A DNA stretch of 64,000 nt from Streptomyces dangxiongensis (GTDB taxonomy: Bacteria > Actinomycetota > Actinomycetes > Streptomycetales > Streptomycetaceae), in contig NZ_CP033073.1 in NCBI RefSeq assembly GCF_003675325.1, positions 7,130,001 through 7,194,000 of the forward strand, given 5' to 3'. The position numbers were made by a program, and so were the translations under genes. Below, piece by piece: positions 36,565 through 44,208 of this stretch; the first letter of the stretch is position 1, and every line of letters starts with the position of its first letter. The notes beneath the pieces were generated by a model. That model saw only the letters and a program-made list of their open reading frames with translations. It ran no database searches and was not told the DNA's origin.

Positions 36565-36731
36565 AGGGGCGTACCTCCGTCGGGGGCGTGGGGGCGGGGC
36601 GCGGACGGGGCGTCGCTATGGCGTGGCGAGGGGCGCGGGGGCACATGGGTCCCATGTTTCCCGCCCGGGCCGGGCGGGGCGGGAGGGGCCGCGCGGCGGT
36701 CAGGACGTGTTCAGGTCCGCGCGGGACCAGG

Positions 36732-38096
36732 TCACCCGGCCGGCAGGGTGACCACGAACCGGGCCCCGGGGGTGTGCCCGGCGTCGTGGGACACCTCGCC
36801 GCCGGCGGAGCGGGCCAGGCGTCGCGCGAGCGGCAGTCCGAGGCCCGCCCCGTCGTGCCCGTCGCCCGGGTCGGCCCGCTGTCCGGGCTGGAAGAGCCGC
36901 GCGACGAACGCGTCCGGCACACCGGGCCCGTCGTCGGTGACGTCGATGCGTATGCGGCCGGGCTCCTGGCCCGTACGGACGACGACGCCCGAGCGGGCGT
37001 ACCGCAGGGCGTTGGCCAGCAGCGGGCTGACGATCCGTTGGAGGAGGGCGGGTGCGACCCCTGCCTCCGGTCGCGCGCCCTCGCCGACGACGGTCACCGT
37101 CAGATGGTCCGGCGTGTCGAGGCTCTCGGTGAGCCGGCGCAGCGTCGGCAGCACCTCGGCCGTGCCGGGCACGACGGCCGCGCCCTCACGCGCGTCGGTC
37201 AGCAACGTGTCGCAGATGGTGTGCATGGACTCGGCGGCGTCGGCGATGACCCGGTGGGCGGCGTGGGTCTCGTCGGCCGAGCGCGGGCGGGCCTGCCACC
37301 AGTCGAGTGTGGCGATGATCCGGCTGAGCGGGGTGCGCAGTTCGTGCGACAGCTCCCCGGTCAGCTGCCTCTCGTGGCGCAGCACGGCCCGGATGCGGTC
37401 CAGCAGCGCGTCCAGGGAGAGGCCGAGGCCGGCGAGTTCGGCCGGCCGTCGCACGGTGCCGAAGCGGTCGTCCGACCCCACGGCGCTCCACCGGGCCGCC
37501 TGATCGGTCATCGTGCGCACGGGACGCAGAGCGCGGCCGACCGCCAGACGTGTCAGCGCGTAGGTGCAGGCGAGCATCAGCGCGTCGAGGGCGAACGATC
37601 CGAACAGCAGGGTGTCGGCCGAGCTTCGGTACGGGGAGAGGTCCAGGGCCGTGACGACGGTGGCCGCACCACTGCCCCCGGGCACCGGGCGGGAGCACAG
37701 CCGGACCGGTTCCGGCCTCGCGGCGGTGACGCAGTGCGACCCGCCGCGCCCGGCGAGCGCGTCGGCGGCCTGGGTCAGCGGGGCTGCGGGGGAGGGTGGT
37801 TGTTCGAGCAGCCGGGTACCGGCGTAGATCCACACGTTCGCGTCGAGGAGCTGGTCGTCGGAGGTCTCCAGGACACGCACCGTCGGACCGCTCGTGTCGA
37901 CGGTCGTCGCGACGGCGGCGGCCCGGGCCCGCAGTTCGTCGTCGGCCTGACGTCGCAGGTGGTGGCGGACGACGGTGTTGAAGACGACGGTGAGGACGAC
38001 CATCAGGAGCGTGGCGGTGGTCAGCGCCACGAGGGAGAGCCGGCCACGCAGGGTGCGCGGAGCCAGCCGTGAGGCGAATGACGGGAACGTGATCAT
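36732..38096 (-). CDS. Sensor histidine kinase (HisKA, HAMP)
   Basis: 454 residues. Two membrane segments (LVALTTATLLMVVLTVVFNT and SFALDALMLACTYALTRLAV) flank an extracytoplasmic sensor of about 115 residues. A HAMP linker, the His-box ELSHELRTPLSRI and the ATPase lobe (LLANALRYA, DDGPGVP, GAGLGLPLARRLARS) follow. Last gene of a five-gene operon in which every neighbour overlaps. By context it may sense envelope or lipid-carrier stress. Its Cys pair in the sensor (SHCVTAARPEPVRLCSR) could form a disulfide. Confidence 0.94.
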   Translation of the reverse strand: MITFPSFASRLAPRTLRGRLSLVALTTATLLMVVLTVVFNTVVRHHLRRQADDELRARAAAVATTVDTSGPTVRVLETSDDQLLDANVWIYAGTRLLEQPPSPAAPLTQAADALAGRGGSHCVTAARPEPVRLCSRPVPGGSGAATVVTALDLSPYRSSADTLLFGSFALDALMLACTYALTRLAVGRALRPVRTMTDQAARWSAVGSDDRFGTVRRPAELAGLGLSLDALLDRIRAVLRHERQLTGELSHELRTPLSRIIATLDWWQARPRSADETHAAHRVIADAAESMHTICDTLLTDAREGAAVVPGTAEVLPTLRRLTESLDTPDHLTVTVVGEGARPEAGVAPALLQRIVSPLLANALRYARSGVVVRTGQEPGRIRIDVTDDGPGVPDAFVARLFQPGQRADPGDGHDGAGLGLPLARRLARSAGGEVSHDAGHTPGARFVVTLPAG

Positions 38097-38755
38097 GACA
38101 GGCGGTGTCCGATCCCGCGGGCGGTGCCGATGGTCAGCGCACTGCCGCTGTCACGCAGTTTGCGGCGCAGCCGGGTCAGATACTGGTCGAGGGTGTTCTC
38201 GCTGACCTGGGCGCCCTCGGGCCAGCCGGCCCGCACCAGTTCGCGGCGGCGCACCACCTGCCCGCTCGCCGTCATGAGCCGCGCCAGGAGCCGGAACTCC
38301 GTCGGGGTCAGATCGACGCGGCCGCCGTGCACGGTGAGGCTGTGCCCCACCGGGTCCAGGACCAGGTCCCCGGCCGAGACCGCGGGGCCGGGCGCGGCGC
38401 GTCGGACGACCGCGCGCAGCCGCGCGGCGAGTTCGGCGATGTGGAAGGGCTTGGGCAGGTAGTCGTCGCCCCCGGCGGAGAAACCCGCCAGACGGTCGGT
38501 GAGGCGGTGACGGGCGGTGAGGAAGATGACGGGCGCGAGGAATCCGTTCGCGCGCATCGCCTGGCACACGTCCCGCCCGTCCGCGTCCGGGAGCCCCACG
38601 TCGAGCACGGCCGCCCCCACGTCACCCGTGGCCAGCCGCAGCGCGGTCGCACCGTCCGCGGCGGGCACCGGGTCGAAATCCTCGTCCCGCAGCCCTCGCA
38701 GCAGCAGGTCACGCAGGATGTGATCGTCCTCCACGACCAGGATCCTGTGGCGCAT
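38093..38755 (-). CDS. OmpR/PhoB-type response regulator
   Basis: 220 residues. Receiver with VVEDDH and phosphoacceptor Asp in AVLDVGLPDADG; the winged helix has LTPTEFRLLARLMTASGQVV and SENTLDQYLTRLRRKLR. Overlaps the kinase by four bases and the upstream PAP2 gene by 47 bases, a long overlap between two well-supported frames. Likely regulates the operon itself. Confidence 0.95.
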   Translation of the reverse strand: MRHRILVVEDDHILRDLLLRGLRDEDFDPVPAADGATALRLATGDVGAAVLDVGLPDADGRDVCQAMRANGFLAPVIFLTARHRLTDRLAGFSAGGDDYLPKPFHIAELAARLRAVVRRAAPGPAVSAGDLVLDPVGHSLTVHGGRVDLTPTEFRLLARLMTASGQVVRRRELVRAGWPEGAQVSENTLDQYLTRLRRKLRDSGSALTIGTARGIGHRLS

Positions 38756-39437
38756 GGTCCTCCGTCGACTCGATGGGGGTGTTCGCGGGGCCTGTGAGGA
38801 ACCGGTCGGGCAGCCACCAGGCCATGGCGCACACCCACAGGCCGAGCCAGCCGACGCTCAGCAGCCAGCCGCCGGCCACATCCGTGAACCAGTGCACTCC
38901 TAGGTAGACGCGGGTCAGCCCGACCAGCACGCCCCAGCAGCCCACGGCGCTGGCGAACAGCGTCCGCCCGCGCGGCCCGCGCAGGCATATCGCCAGGACC
39001 AGCAGTCCGGCGGCGAGAGCCGCCGTGGTGGTGTGCCCGGAGGGAAAGGCCCAGCCCGAAGCATGCGTCCTCCAGTCCGCCCGGGACGGGCGGGCCCGGG
39101 CGACCAGCGTCATCACGCCGTACCGCACGGCCTGCCCCGAGGCCAGGCACAGGACGGCGAGGCCGGCGGCGAGCAGCCGGTGACGCGGGGGGCGGACCGC
39201 GACGATCCCGGCCAGCACGGCGAGCGCGTACGGGAGCGGACCCGTCCCGGTGGCGGTGAGCCCGCGGGCCAGCGACACCGCCACGTCGGGACGGTGGGCC
39301 ACCGACCAGGCGTGCAGCCCCCCGTCGGTGAACAACGGGCCCCCGTCGCCGGACACGCACAGCGTCAGCACACAGAACCCCGCCAGGGCCCCGAGGCCGA
39401 CGCTCACGGCCACATCGGCCACCTCGTCCCGGCTCAC
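38709..39437 (-). CDS. PAP2-superfamily membrane phosphatase
   Basis: 242 residues with about six membrane segments. The phosphatase motifs are intact: ARARPS (C1 RP), PSGHTTTAA (C2 catalytic His) and TRVYLGVHWFTDV (C3). In bacteria such enzymes dephosphorylate undecaprenyl diphosphate or phosphatidylglycerol phosphate. GTG start overlapping the stop of the next PAP2 gene (GTGA). The hydrophilic C-terminus extends 47 bases into the response-regulator gene. Confidence 0.92.
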   Translation of the reverse strand: MSRDEVADVAVSVGLGALAGFCVLTLCVSGDGGPLFTDGGLHAWSVAHRPDVAVSLARGLTATGTGPLPYALAVLAGIVAVRPPRHRLLAAGLAVLCLASGQAVRYGVMTLVARARPSRADWRTHASGWAFPSGHTTTAALAAGLLVLAICLRGPRGRTLFASAVGCWGVLVGLTRVYLGVHWFTDVAGGWLLSVGWLGLWVCAMAWWLPDRFLTGPANTPIESTEDHAPQDPGRGGRSHPA

Positions 39438-40039
39438 GACGCCACCAGCAGGGCGCGCAGGCGGGTGGCCGTGAGCTGTCGGACCAGCGTGTCCGAGGGG
39501 TGGCGCAGTACGGCCACGGCGAGCAGCGCGACCAGTGCCCCGACGGCCGCACCGACCGCCACGTCGTGCGGGTAGTGGACGCCGACCCAGACCCGGGACG
39601 CCGCCATCGCGCAGGCGGCGACGGCCGCGACCGAGCCGAGGCGACGGTTGACGGAGAACAGCGCCACCGCGGCCGCGAACGCGATGGCCGCGTGGTTGCT
39701 GGGGAAGGACCAGTCACCCGGTGCCGGACACGCCTCGAGCGTGCTGACGTGCAGGCTCCGGCAGGGCCGCTCCTCGCGCACCACCAGCTTCAGGGCGGCG
39801 TCCACGCCGTACGCCAGGACCACGATCACCGGAGCCGCCAGCGCCTGCACCGCCGCCGCGGCGGCGGTGCGCCGGGCCCGCCACCAGCCGATGACCATGA
39901 GCAGCGCGAACGCCCCGAGACCGTACGTCGACCAGGCCGACACCACGCTGTCCAGCCAGCCGGGGGAGCGGTGGGCGAGATCCACCACGTCGATGTAGGC
40001 GGAGCCGTCGACCGCCGAGCCGCCGAGGGCGAGCGTCAT
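39434..40039 (-). CDS. Second PAP2-superfamily membrane phosphatase
   Basis: 201 residues with about five membrane segments. Motifs: KLVVREERPC (C1), FPSNHAAIA (C2, Asn in place of Gly as in several BcrC-like enzymes) and SRVWVGVHYPHDV (C3). The BcrC-like spacing supports undecaprenyl-diphosphate phosphatase activity. It overlaps both neighbours by four bases. It is not a recent duplicate of the other PAP2 protein: the sequences are quite different outside the motifs. Confidence 0.92.
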   Translation of the reverse strand: MTLALGGSAVDGSAYIDVVDLAHRSPGWLDSVVSAWSTYGLGAFALLMVIGWWRARRTAAAAAVQALAAPVIVVLAYGVDAALKLVVREERPCRSLHVSTLEACPAPGDWSFPSNHAAIAFAAAVALFSVNRRLGSVAAVAACAMAASRVWVGVHYPHDVAVGAAVGALVALLAVAVLRHPSDTLVRQLTATRLRALLVAS

Positions 40040-40701
40040 CCGCGGGCCTCCTTCGCCTTCGCGGCCCGTCGGGAGCGGTACACCTCGGCGGCCAGCGGAA
40101 TCAGCGACACGACGACGATCACCGCGACGATGGGCAGCAGATACCGGTCCACGTCGGGGATCGAGGACCCCAGCGCATAACCGGCGAGCGTCAGGCCAAG
40201 GCTCCAGACGAGACCGCCGGCCGCCTGCCAGACGGTGAACGTCCGCGCGGGCACCTGAAGCGCTCCCGCCATCGGGTTCAGCACCGTCCGCACCACCGGC
40301 ACGAAGCGGGCCAGCACGATCGCCTTCGCGTACCCGTACTTGGCCAGCAGTTCCTCGGCCCGGCGCGCCCCTTCGTGCAGCCGGGCCGAGGAACTGCGGG
40401 CGAGCAGCGCGCCCCCCGCTCTTCGGCCGAGCAGGTAACCGCACTGCGCACCGGCGAGCGCGCCCACGGCGGCGGCGGCCAGCAGCGGTCCGAGCGACAA
40501 TCTGACCGGGCCGGCCGAGCCCGTGCACAGCAGACCCGCCGTGAACAGCAGGGAGTCACCGGGCAGGAAGAAACCGATCAGCAAGCCCGTCTCGGCGAAG
40601 AGCACCACTCCGACGCCCAGCACGCCGAACGCGGCCAGCAGCGAACGGGCGTCCAGCACGTTGACAGCGAGCTGCGACGATAGATGGATGGGTGTGGTCA
40701 T
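40036..40701 (-). CDS. dedA: DedA-family membrane protein
   Basis: 221 residues. DedA features: FAETGLLIGFFLPGDSLLFT, the re-entrant region with YGYAKAIVLARFVPVVRTVL and NPMAGAL, and PxxR-type Arg residues. DedA proteins include recently recognised flippases for undecaprenyl phosphate. First gene of the operon; the start MTTPIHL is preferred on family length, and ATG 40749 would place the start next to the operators. Divergent from blaI, with two BlaI-type dyads between. Confidence 0.9.
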   Translation of the reverse strand: MTTPIHLSSQLAVNVLDARSLLAAFGVLGVGVVLFAETGLLIGFFLPGDSLLFTAGLLCTGSAGPVRLSLGPLLAAAAVGALAGAQCGYLLGRRAGGALLARSSSARLHEGARRAEELLAKYGYAKAIVLARFVPVVRTVLNPMAGALQVPARTFTVWQAAGGLVWSLGLTLAGYALGSSIPDVDRYLLPIVAVIVVVSLIPLAAEVYRSRRAAKAKEARG

Positions 40702-40760
40702 CGTCGGTGGGCCCTTCGTGCTGACGCGGCGGAAACGGCGGTACGGCATCCGACCGGTGA

Positions 40761-40795
40761 CTACAATTCTGTAGACGGTCTACTGAACTGTAGAC
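40761..40795. promoter_or_regulatory. Two BlaI/MecI-type operators
   Basis: CTACA-ATTC-TGTAG at 40761-40774 and GTCTAC-TGAACT-GTAGAC at 40778-40795 are both perfect inverted repeats with the TACA/TGTA cores recognised by BlaI-family repressors. They lie between the DedA gene and blaI, ending 24 bases before the blaI ATG, so one repressor can control both directions. Confidence 0.82.
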
Positions 40796-40819
40796 GATGA
40801 TGGGGTGAGGATCGTTCCC

Positions 40820-41191
40820 ATGAGCGACACCAACGACGAGCGACGGCCGGCCGGCGAGCTGGAGGCCGCCGTCATGGCCGCACTCTGGGCCGCCGGTACA
40901 CCGCTCACACCGGGCCGGGTGCAGCAGGAACTCGCCGCCGAACTGGCGCGTACGACCGTGACGACCATTCTGTCCCGCCTGCACGAGAAGGGCGCCGTCG
41001 ACCGCCGGCAGCAGGGACGCGGCTACGCCTACTACCCCGTCCACGACGCGGCGGGGCTCACCGCCCGGCGCATGCACGGCGAACTCGACCGGGACACCGA
41101 CCGTGAGACCGTGCTGGCCCGATTCGTCGCCCAGCTCAGTCCGGACGACGAGCAGGTGCTGCGCCGGCTGCTGGAGGCCGACCAGGCATGA
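40820..41191 (+). CDS. blaI: BlaI/MecI-family transcriptional repressor
   Basis: 123 residues. The winged helix has GELEAAVMAALWAAGTPLTP, VQQELAAELARTTVTTILSR and LHEKGAVDRRQQGRGYAYYP, then a C-terminal dimerisation helix pair. ATG 40820 has GTGAGG upstream; GTG 40805 is possible. It overlaps the M56 peptidase gene by four bases, the usual repressor/antirepressor pair. In known systems the peptidase arm leads to repressor cleavage on cell-wall stress. Confidence 0.94.
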   Translation: MSDTNDERRPAGELEAAVMAALWAAGTPLTPGRVQQELAAELARTTVTTILSRLHEKGAVDRRQQGRGYAYYPVHDAAGLTARRMHGELDRDTDRETVLARFVAQLSPDDEQVLRRLLEADQA

Positions 41192-42117
41192 TCCTTCTGC
41201 TGCTGGTTCCGCTCCTGGCGCCTTTCGCGGCGCCGCCCCTGGCGCGGCACGCCCTCGACCGTCTCGATCCCGTCACCGCGCTGTGGGCACTGACCGCCTC
41301 CTCCCTCGCGCTGGCGGGGGCGTGCGTGACAGCCCTGGGCGTCGTCGTGCTGGCCGCCCTGCTCAAGATCCCGGCGTTCGCCGCGCTCGGTGAACTCGTC
41401 CATCCCCTGCGCACCCTCTCGGACGGCGTCCTCGTGCCCGCCGCCGCCGCAGCGGCCGGTGTGCTGACCGTCGGCCTCTGGAACCTCGGGCGCTCGGCGG
41501 TACGACAGGTCGGCGCCTTCCGCACCGCCCGCAGCCAGGCCGACCGCCGCCCCGCCGCCGGTGACCTGTGCGTCGTCGACTCACCCCATCCGGACGCCTA
41601 CGCCCTGCCCGGCCGCCCGCACCGCATTGTCGTCACCACCGCCATGCTGCGCAGCCTCGACGCGGCCGAGCGCGAAGCCCTCTTCGCCCACGAACGCGCC
41701 CACAACGCCGGTGGCCATCACTACTTCCTCGGCGCGGCCGAACTCGCGGCCCACTGCCACCCCGCCCTGCGCGCGGCCCGCGCCACCGTCCGGTTCGCCG
41801 CGGAACGAGCCGCCGACGAGGCTGCGGCCTCCGCTGTCGGAGACCGGCGCCTGACCGCCCGGGCCATCGCCCGCGCGGCTCTCGCCGGCCACGACTCCCG
41901 CTCGACGCGCCCGGCCTTCACCCCCGCCGCGACCACCGGCCCCGTCCCGCGCCGGGTCGCCGCCCTCCTCGCGCCCCCCGGCTCCCGCCCGCGCGCCACC
42001 CGCTGGATCGCCCTGCTCCTCGCCGCCTGCGCGGCTCTCTCCGTCACCGCCGCGACCGCCGGCGTGCTCGCCGTCCATCACGAGGTGGAGGTCGCCCAGG
42101 GCGAGGAGAGTCCCTGA
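41188..42117 (+). CDS. M56-family membrane metallopeptidase (BlaR1-like, no sensor domain)
   Basis: 309 residues with about three N-terminal membrane segments, a cytoplasmic gluzincin domain with zinc motif HERAH in EALFAHERAHNAGGHHYF and downstream Glu in FAAERAADEAA, and a last membrane segment (TRWIALLLAACAALSVTAAT). The penicillin-binding sensor of BlaR1/MecR1 is absent, so the signal must differ from beta-lactam acylation. Translationally coupled to blaI. Confidence 0.9.
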   Translation: MILLLLVPLLAPFAAPPLARHALDRLDPVTALWALTASSLALAGACVTALGVVVLAALLKIPAFAALGELVHPLRTLSDGVLVPAAAAAAGVLTVGLWNLGRSAVRQVGAFRTARSQADRRPAAGDLCVVDSPHPDAYALPGRPHRIVVTTAMLRSLDAAEREALFAHERAHNAGGHHYFLGAAELAAHCHPALRAARATVRFAAERAADEAAASAVGDRRLTARAIARAALAGHDSRSTRPAFTPAATTGPVPRRVAALLAPPGSRPRATRWIALLLAACAALSVTAATAGVLAVHHEVEVAQGEESP

Positions 42118-42392
42118 CCCGGTCGGGCGCTCGCCGGGCGCGTTGACCCGGTCAGCGACGGACGCCGTGGCCGTGGTCTGGCGGGGTCCGCCGGGCGGCT
42201 GCGGCACGGCCGGCTCGACGCCGGCCACCCGCAACCGCCCTGCTCGGCCGTCTCGGCGAGTGGCGGGAATCCCGCCGTCGACGGGGATCACGGCCGCGGT
42301 GTCCGGCGGGAGGCCGAAGAGGGCAGGGGGAGTGGAGGGAGCGGAGGGGGTCCGGGTGGTGGTCACGGCGGTTCTGCTGGGCGCGGGGCTGG
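42118..42392. other. Intergenic region between convergent genes
   Basis: Convergent spacer between the M56 and crotonase genes. A minus-strand open frame crosses it, but it has no start signal and runs antisense into the peptidase. No clear terminator hairpin found. Confidence 0.3.
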
Positions 42393-43193
42393 TCAGCGGC
42401 CGGTGAAGACGGCGTCGCGGCGTTCGATGAAGGAGCGGATTCCCTCGGCTCCGTCGGTGGTCGACAGCAGCCGTGCGATGTCGGGGCGCAGCCGCTCGAT
42501 CGCGGCGCCGTCGCCGTGCTCGCGGGCCAGGTGCGCGGACCGCAGGGCGGTCCGGACCCCCAGCGGGGCCGACTTCCCGGCGATCACCCGGGCGATCCCG
42601 GTCGCCCGTTCGATGGCGGCCGGTCCGTCGGCCACGACCTCCTGCACCAGGCCGATGCGGTGGGCCTCCGCGGCGTCGAACTCCTCGCCGGTGAGGATCC
42701 AGCGCATGGCGTCGCCCCAGCCGGCTTCACGGGGGAAGCGGAGGGTGGCCCCTCCGAAGGGGTAGATCCCGCGGCGGATCTCGTACTGGGCGAAGCGGGC
42801 GTCCTGGGCGGCCACCCGGATGTCGGCGGCCAGCAGCAGCTCGATGCCCAGGGTCATCACCCAGCCCTGCGCTGCGGCGACGACGGGCTTGGTCCAGGTC
42901 CCGTCCAGCCGCCAGGGGTCCCGGCCGCCCTCGGGCGCGTCGAATTTCCCGGAGGCCAGTTCGGCGCCCACGTCGACCATGTCCAGGCCGCCCGTGAAGT
43001 GGTCGCCGTGGGCGAAGAGGACTCCGCACCAGAGGTCGTCGTCGGACTCCAGGAGACCGTACGCGGCCGACAGCTCGGCGAGCATGGCCCGGGTGAACGC
43101 GTTGCGCTTCGCCGGGCGGTTCAGGCCCATCAGCAGCACGTGCCCGTCCCGTTCGACGGTGACCGTGGCGGCGTCGGCAGGTGTGGAATTCAC
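42393..43193 (-). CDS. Enoyl-CoA hydratase/isomerase (crotonase) family protein
   Basis: 266 residues from GTG 43191-43193, chosen because AGGAG lies six bases upstream; the ATG at 43214 sits in the putative operator and has no ribosome-binding site. Crotonase features: VLLMGLNRPAKRNAFTRAML, the oxyanion-hole region FAHGDHFTGGLDM, and AAQGWVMTLGIELLLAADIR. The usual Glu of the second catalytic position is not obvious in EIRRGIYPFGGATLRFP, so an isomerase or hydrolase role is as likely as hydratase. Divergent from an HxlR regulator. Confidence 0.9.
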   Translation of the reverse strand: MNSTPADAATVTVERDGHVLLMGLNRPAKRNAFTRAMLAELSAAYGLLESDDDLWCGVLFAHGDHFTGGLDMVDVGAELASGKFDAPEGGRDPWRLDGTWTKPVVAAAQGWVMTLGIELLLAADIRVAAQDARFAQYEIRRGIYPFGGATLRFPREAGWGDAMRWILTGEEFDAAEAHRIGLVQEVVADGPAAIERATGIARVIAGKSAPLGVRTALRSAHLAREHGDGAAIERLRPDIARLLSTTDGAEGIRSFIERRDAVFTGR

Positions 43194-43207
43194 AGCGCTC
43201 CTAGTCA

Positions 43208-43277
43208 GTTGCATGATGAGACTCGCTGGACGGTAGTCGACCGCCGTGCCCGCGACAAGTCCATCTCATGATGAAAC
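43208..43277. promoter_or_regulatory. Inverted pair of 14-bp sites in the crotonase/hxlR interval
   Basis: GTTGCATGATGAGA at 43208-43221 and, on the other strand, GTTTCATCATGAGA at 43277-43264 match at 12 of 14 positions. One lies next to each start codon. Likely sites for the HxlR-type regulator. Confidence 0.55.
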
Positions 43278-43293
43278 CGATAGGGTGAGAGGC

Positions 43294-43821
43294 ATGAGGC
43301 GGACCTCCTTCGACAACTGGCCCTGCTCGATCGCCCGCACCGTCGACATCCTGGGCGACGGCTGGACACTGCTCGTGCTCCGCGAGGTCTTCTACGGCGA
43401 GTCACGCTTCGACGGCTTCATCGCCTCGCTCGGCATCGCCCGCAACACCCTCACCGACCGGCTGCGGCGCCTGGAGGACGCGGGCCTGCTGCACCGGCGC
43501 GCCTACCGGACCGACCCCGTCCGCCACGAGTACCTGCTGACGGACAAGGGCCGCGACTTCTTCGGTGTCCTGGCCGCCATCAACGCCTGGGGCGACCGGT
43601 GGCTGGCCGACGACTCCGGGGCGCCGGTGGTCATGCGGCACACGGCCTGCGACCACGACACCCACGCCCAGGTGGTCTGCTCCGCGTGCGGCGAGCCGCT
43701 GCGCCACGAGGACGTCGACGTGCGTACCGGCCCCGGCTACCCGGTCCGCCTGCTCGACGACCCCGCGGTACGGGCCCGGTTCGACCGGAACGGCCGCCCG
43801 GAGGCGACCGCCGGCCGGTGA
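43294..43821 (+). CDS. HxlR-family transcriptional regulator
   Basis: 175 residues. The winged helix has NWPCSIARTVDILGDGWTLL then LREVFYGESRFDGF and RNTLTDRLRRLEDAGLLHRR. The conserved N-terminal Cys (WPC) acts as a redox or aldehyde sensor in some relatives. An extra C-terminal part has VVCSACGEPL, a CxxC likely to bind zinc. Divergent from the crotonase gene, which it probably controls. Confidence 0.92.
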   Translation: MRRTSFDNWPCSIARTVDILGDGWTLLVLREVFYGESRFDGFIASLGIARNTLTDRLRRLEDAGLLHRRAYRTDPVRHEYLLTDKGRDFFGVLAAINAWGDRWLADDSGAPVVMRHTACDHDTHAQVVCSACGEPLRHEDVDVRTGPGYPVRLLDDPAVRARFDRNGRPEATAGR

Positions 43822-44208
43822 CGCCCCGAGGGCCCCTGACCCGCGGCCGGGTCGCACACCCCTGCCCGCGCAGCCGTCCGGTGCGCGCCGTTGCGGTGTG
43901 GTCCGGTGCCGTGCCGGTGCCGGCAGCGGCCGGCCCGGATCGCCCGCGCACCCGCGCTCCGTCCCCCGGGGAGGTGTTCGTGCGCAGCCATCCGGAGGTG
44001 GTCACCGGGCGCGGGCCGGTCGGCGGGCGGAGGCTCGACGGGGTGGACGTCGCGCCGTGAACGCGCGCCCGGCGAGGACGGTTCGGCCCGGGGACGTGGG
44101 CCGGACGGCCCTTCCGGCCACCCGCCGGCCTGCCGGAGGGTGAGGTGCTGTGCCCCCCGCACGCGTCGTCACCCACCGACCGCCTCCCGACCCGGGGAAA
44201 GGACCCAG
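43822..44208. other. Upstream region of phosphoketolase gene
   Basis: About 390 bases with no supported gene. It contains a 14-bp dyad (44098-44111) of the kind repeated through the following island. Confidence 0.5.
44098..44111. promoter_or_regulatory. DevR/OsdR-like palindrome upstream of phosphoketolase
   Basis: GGGCCGGACGGCCC, a perfect GGGCCG-n2-CGGCCC dyad, 98 bases before the start codon. First of six related sites in the island. Confidence 0.65.

Noticed and set aside
42118..42366. Minus-strand start at 42366 reading toward the M56 gene
   Set aside because: Continues antisense through the peptidase; no ribosome-binding site and no known family.
43212..43214. Upstream ATG as start of the crotonase gene
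   Set aside because: No ribosome-binding site and it overlaps a probable operator; GTG at 43191-43193 has AGGAG at good spacing.
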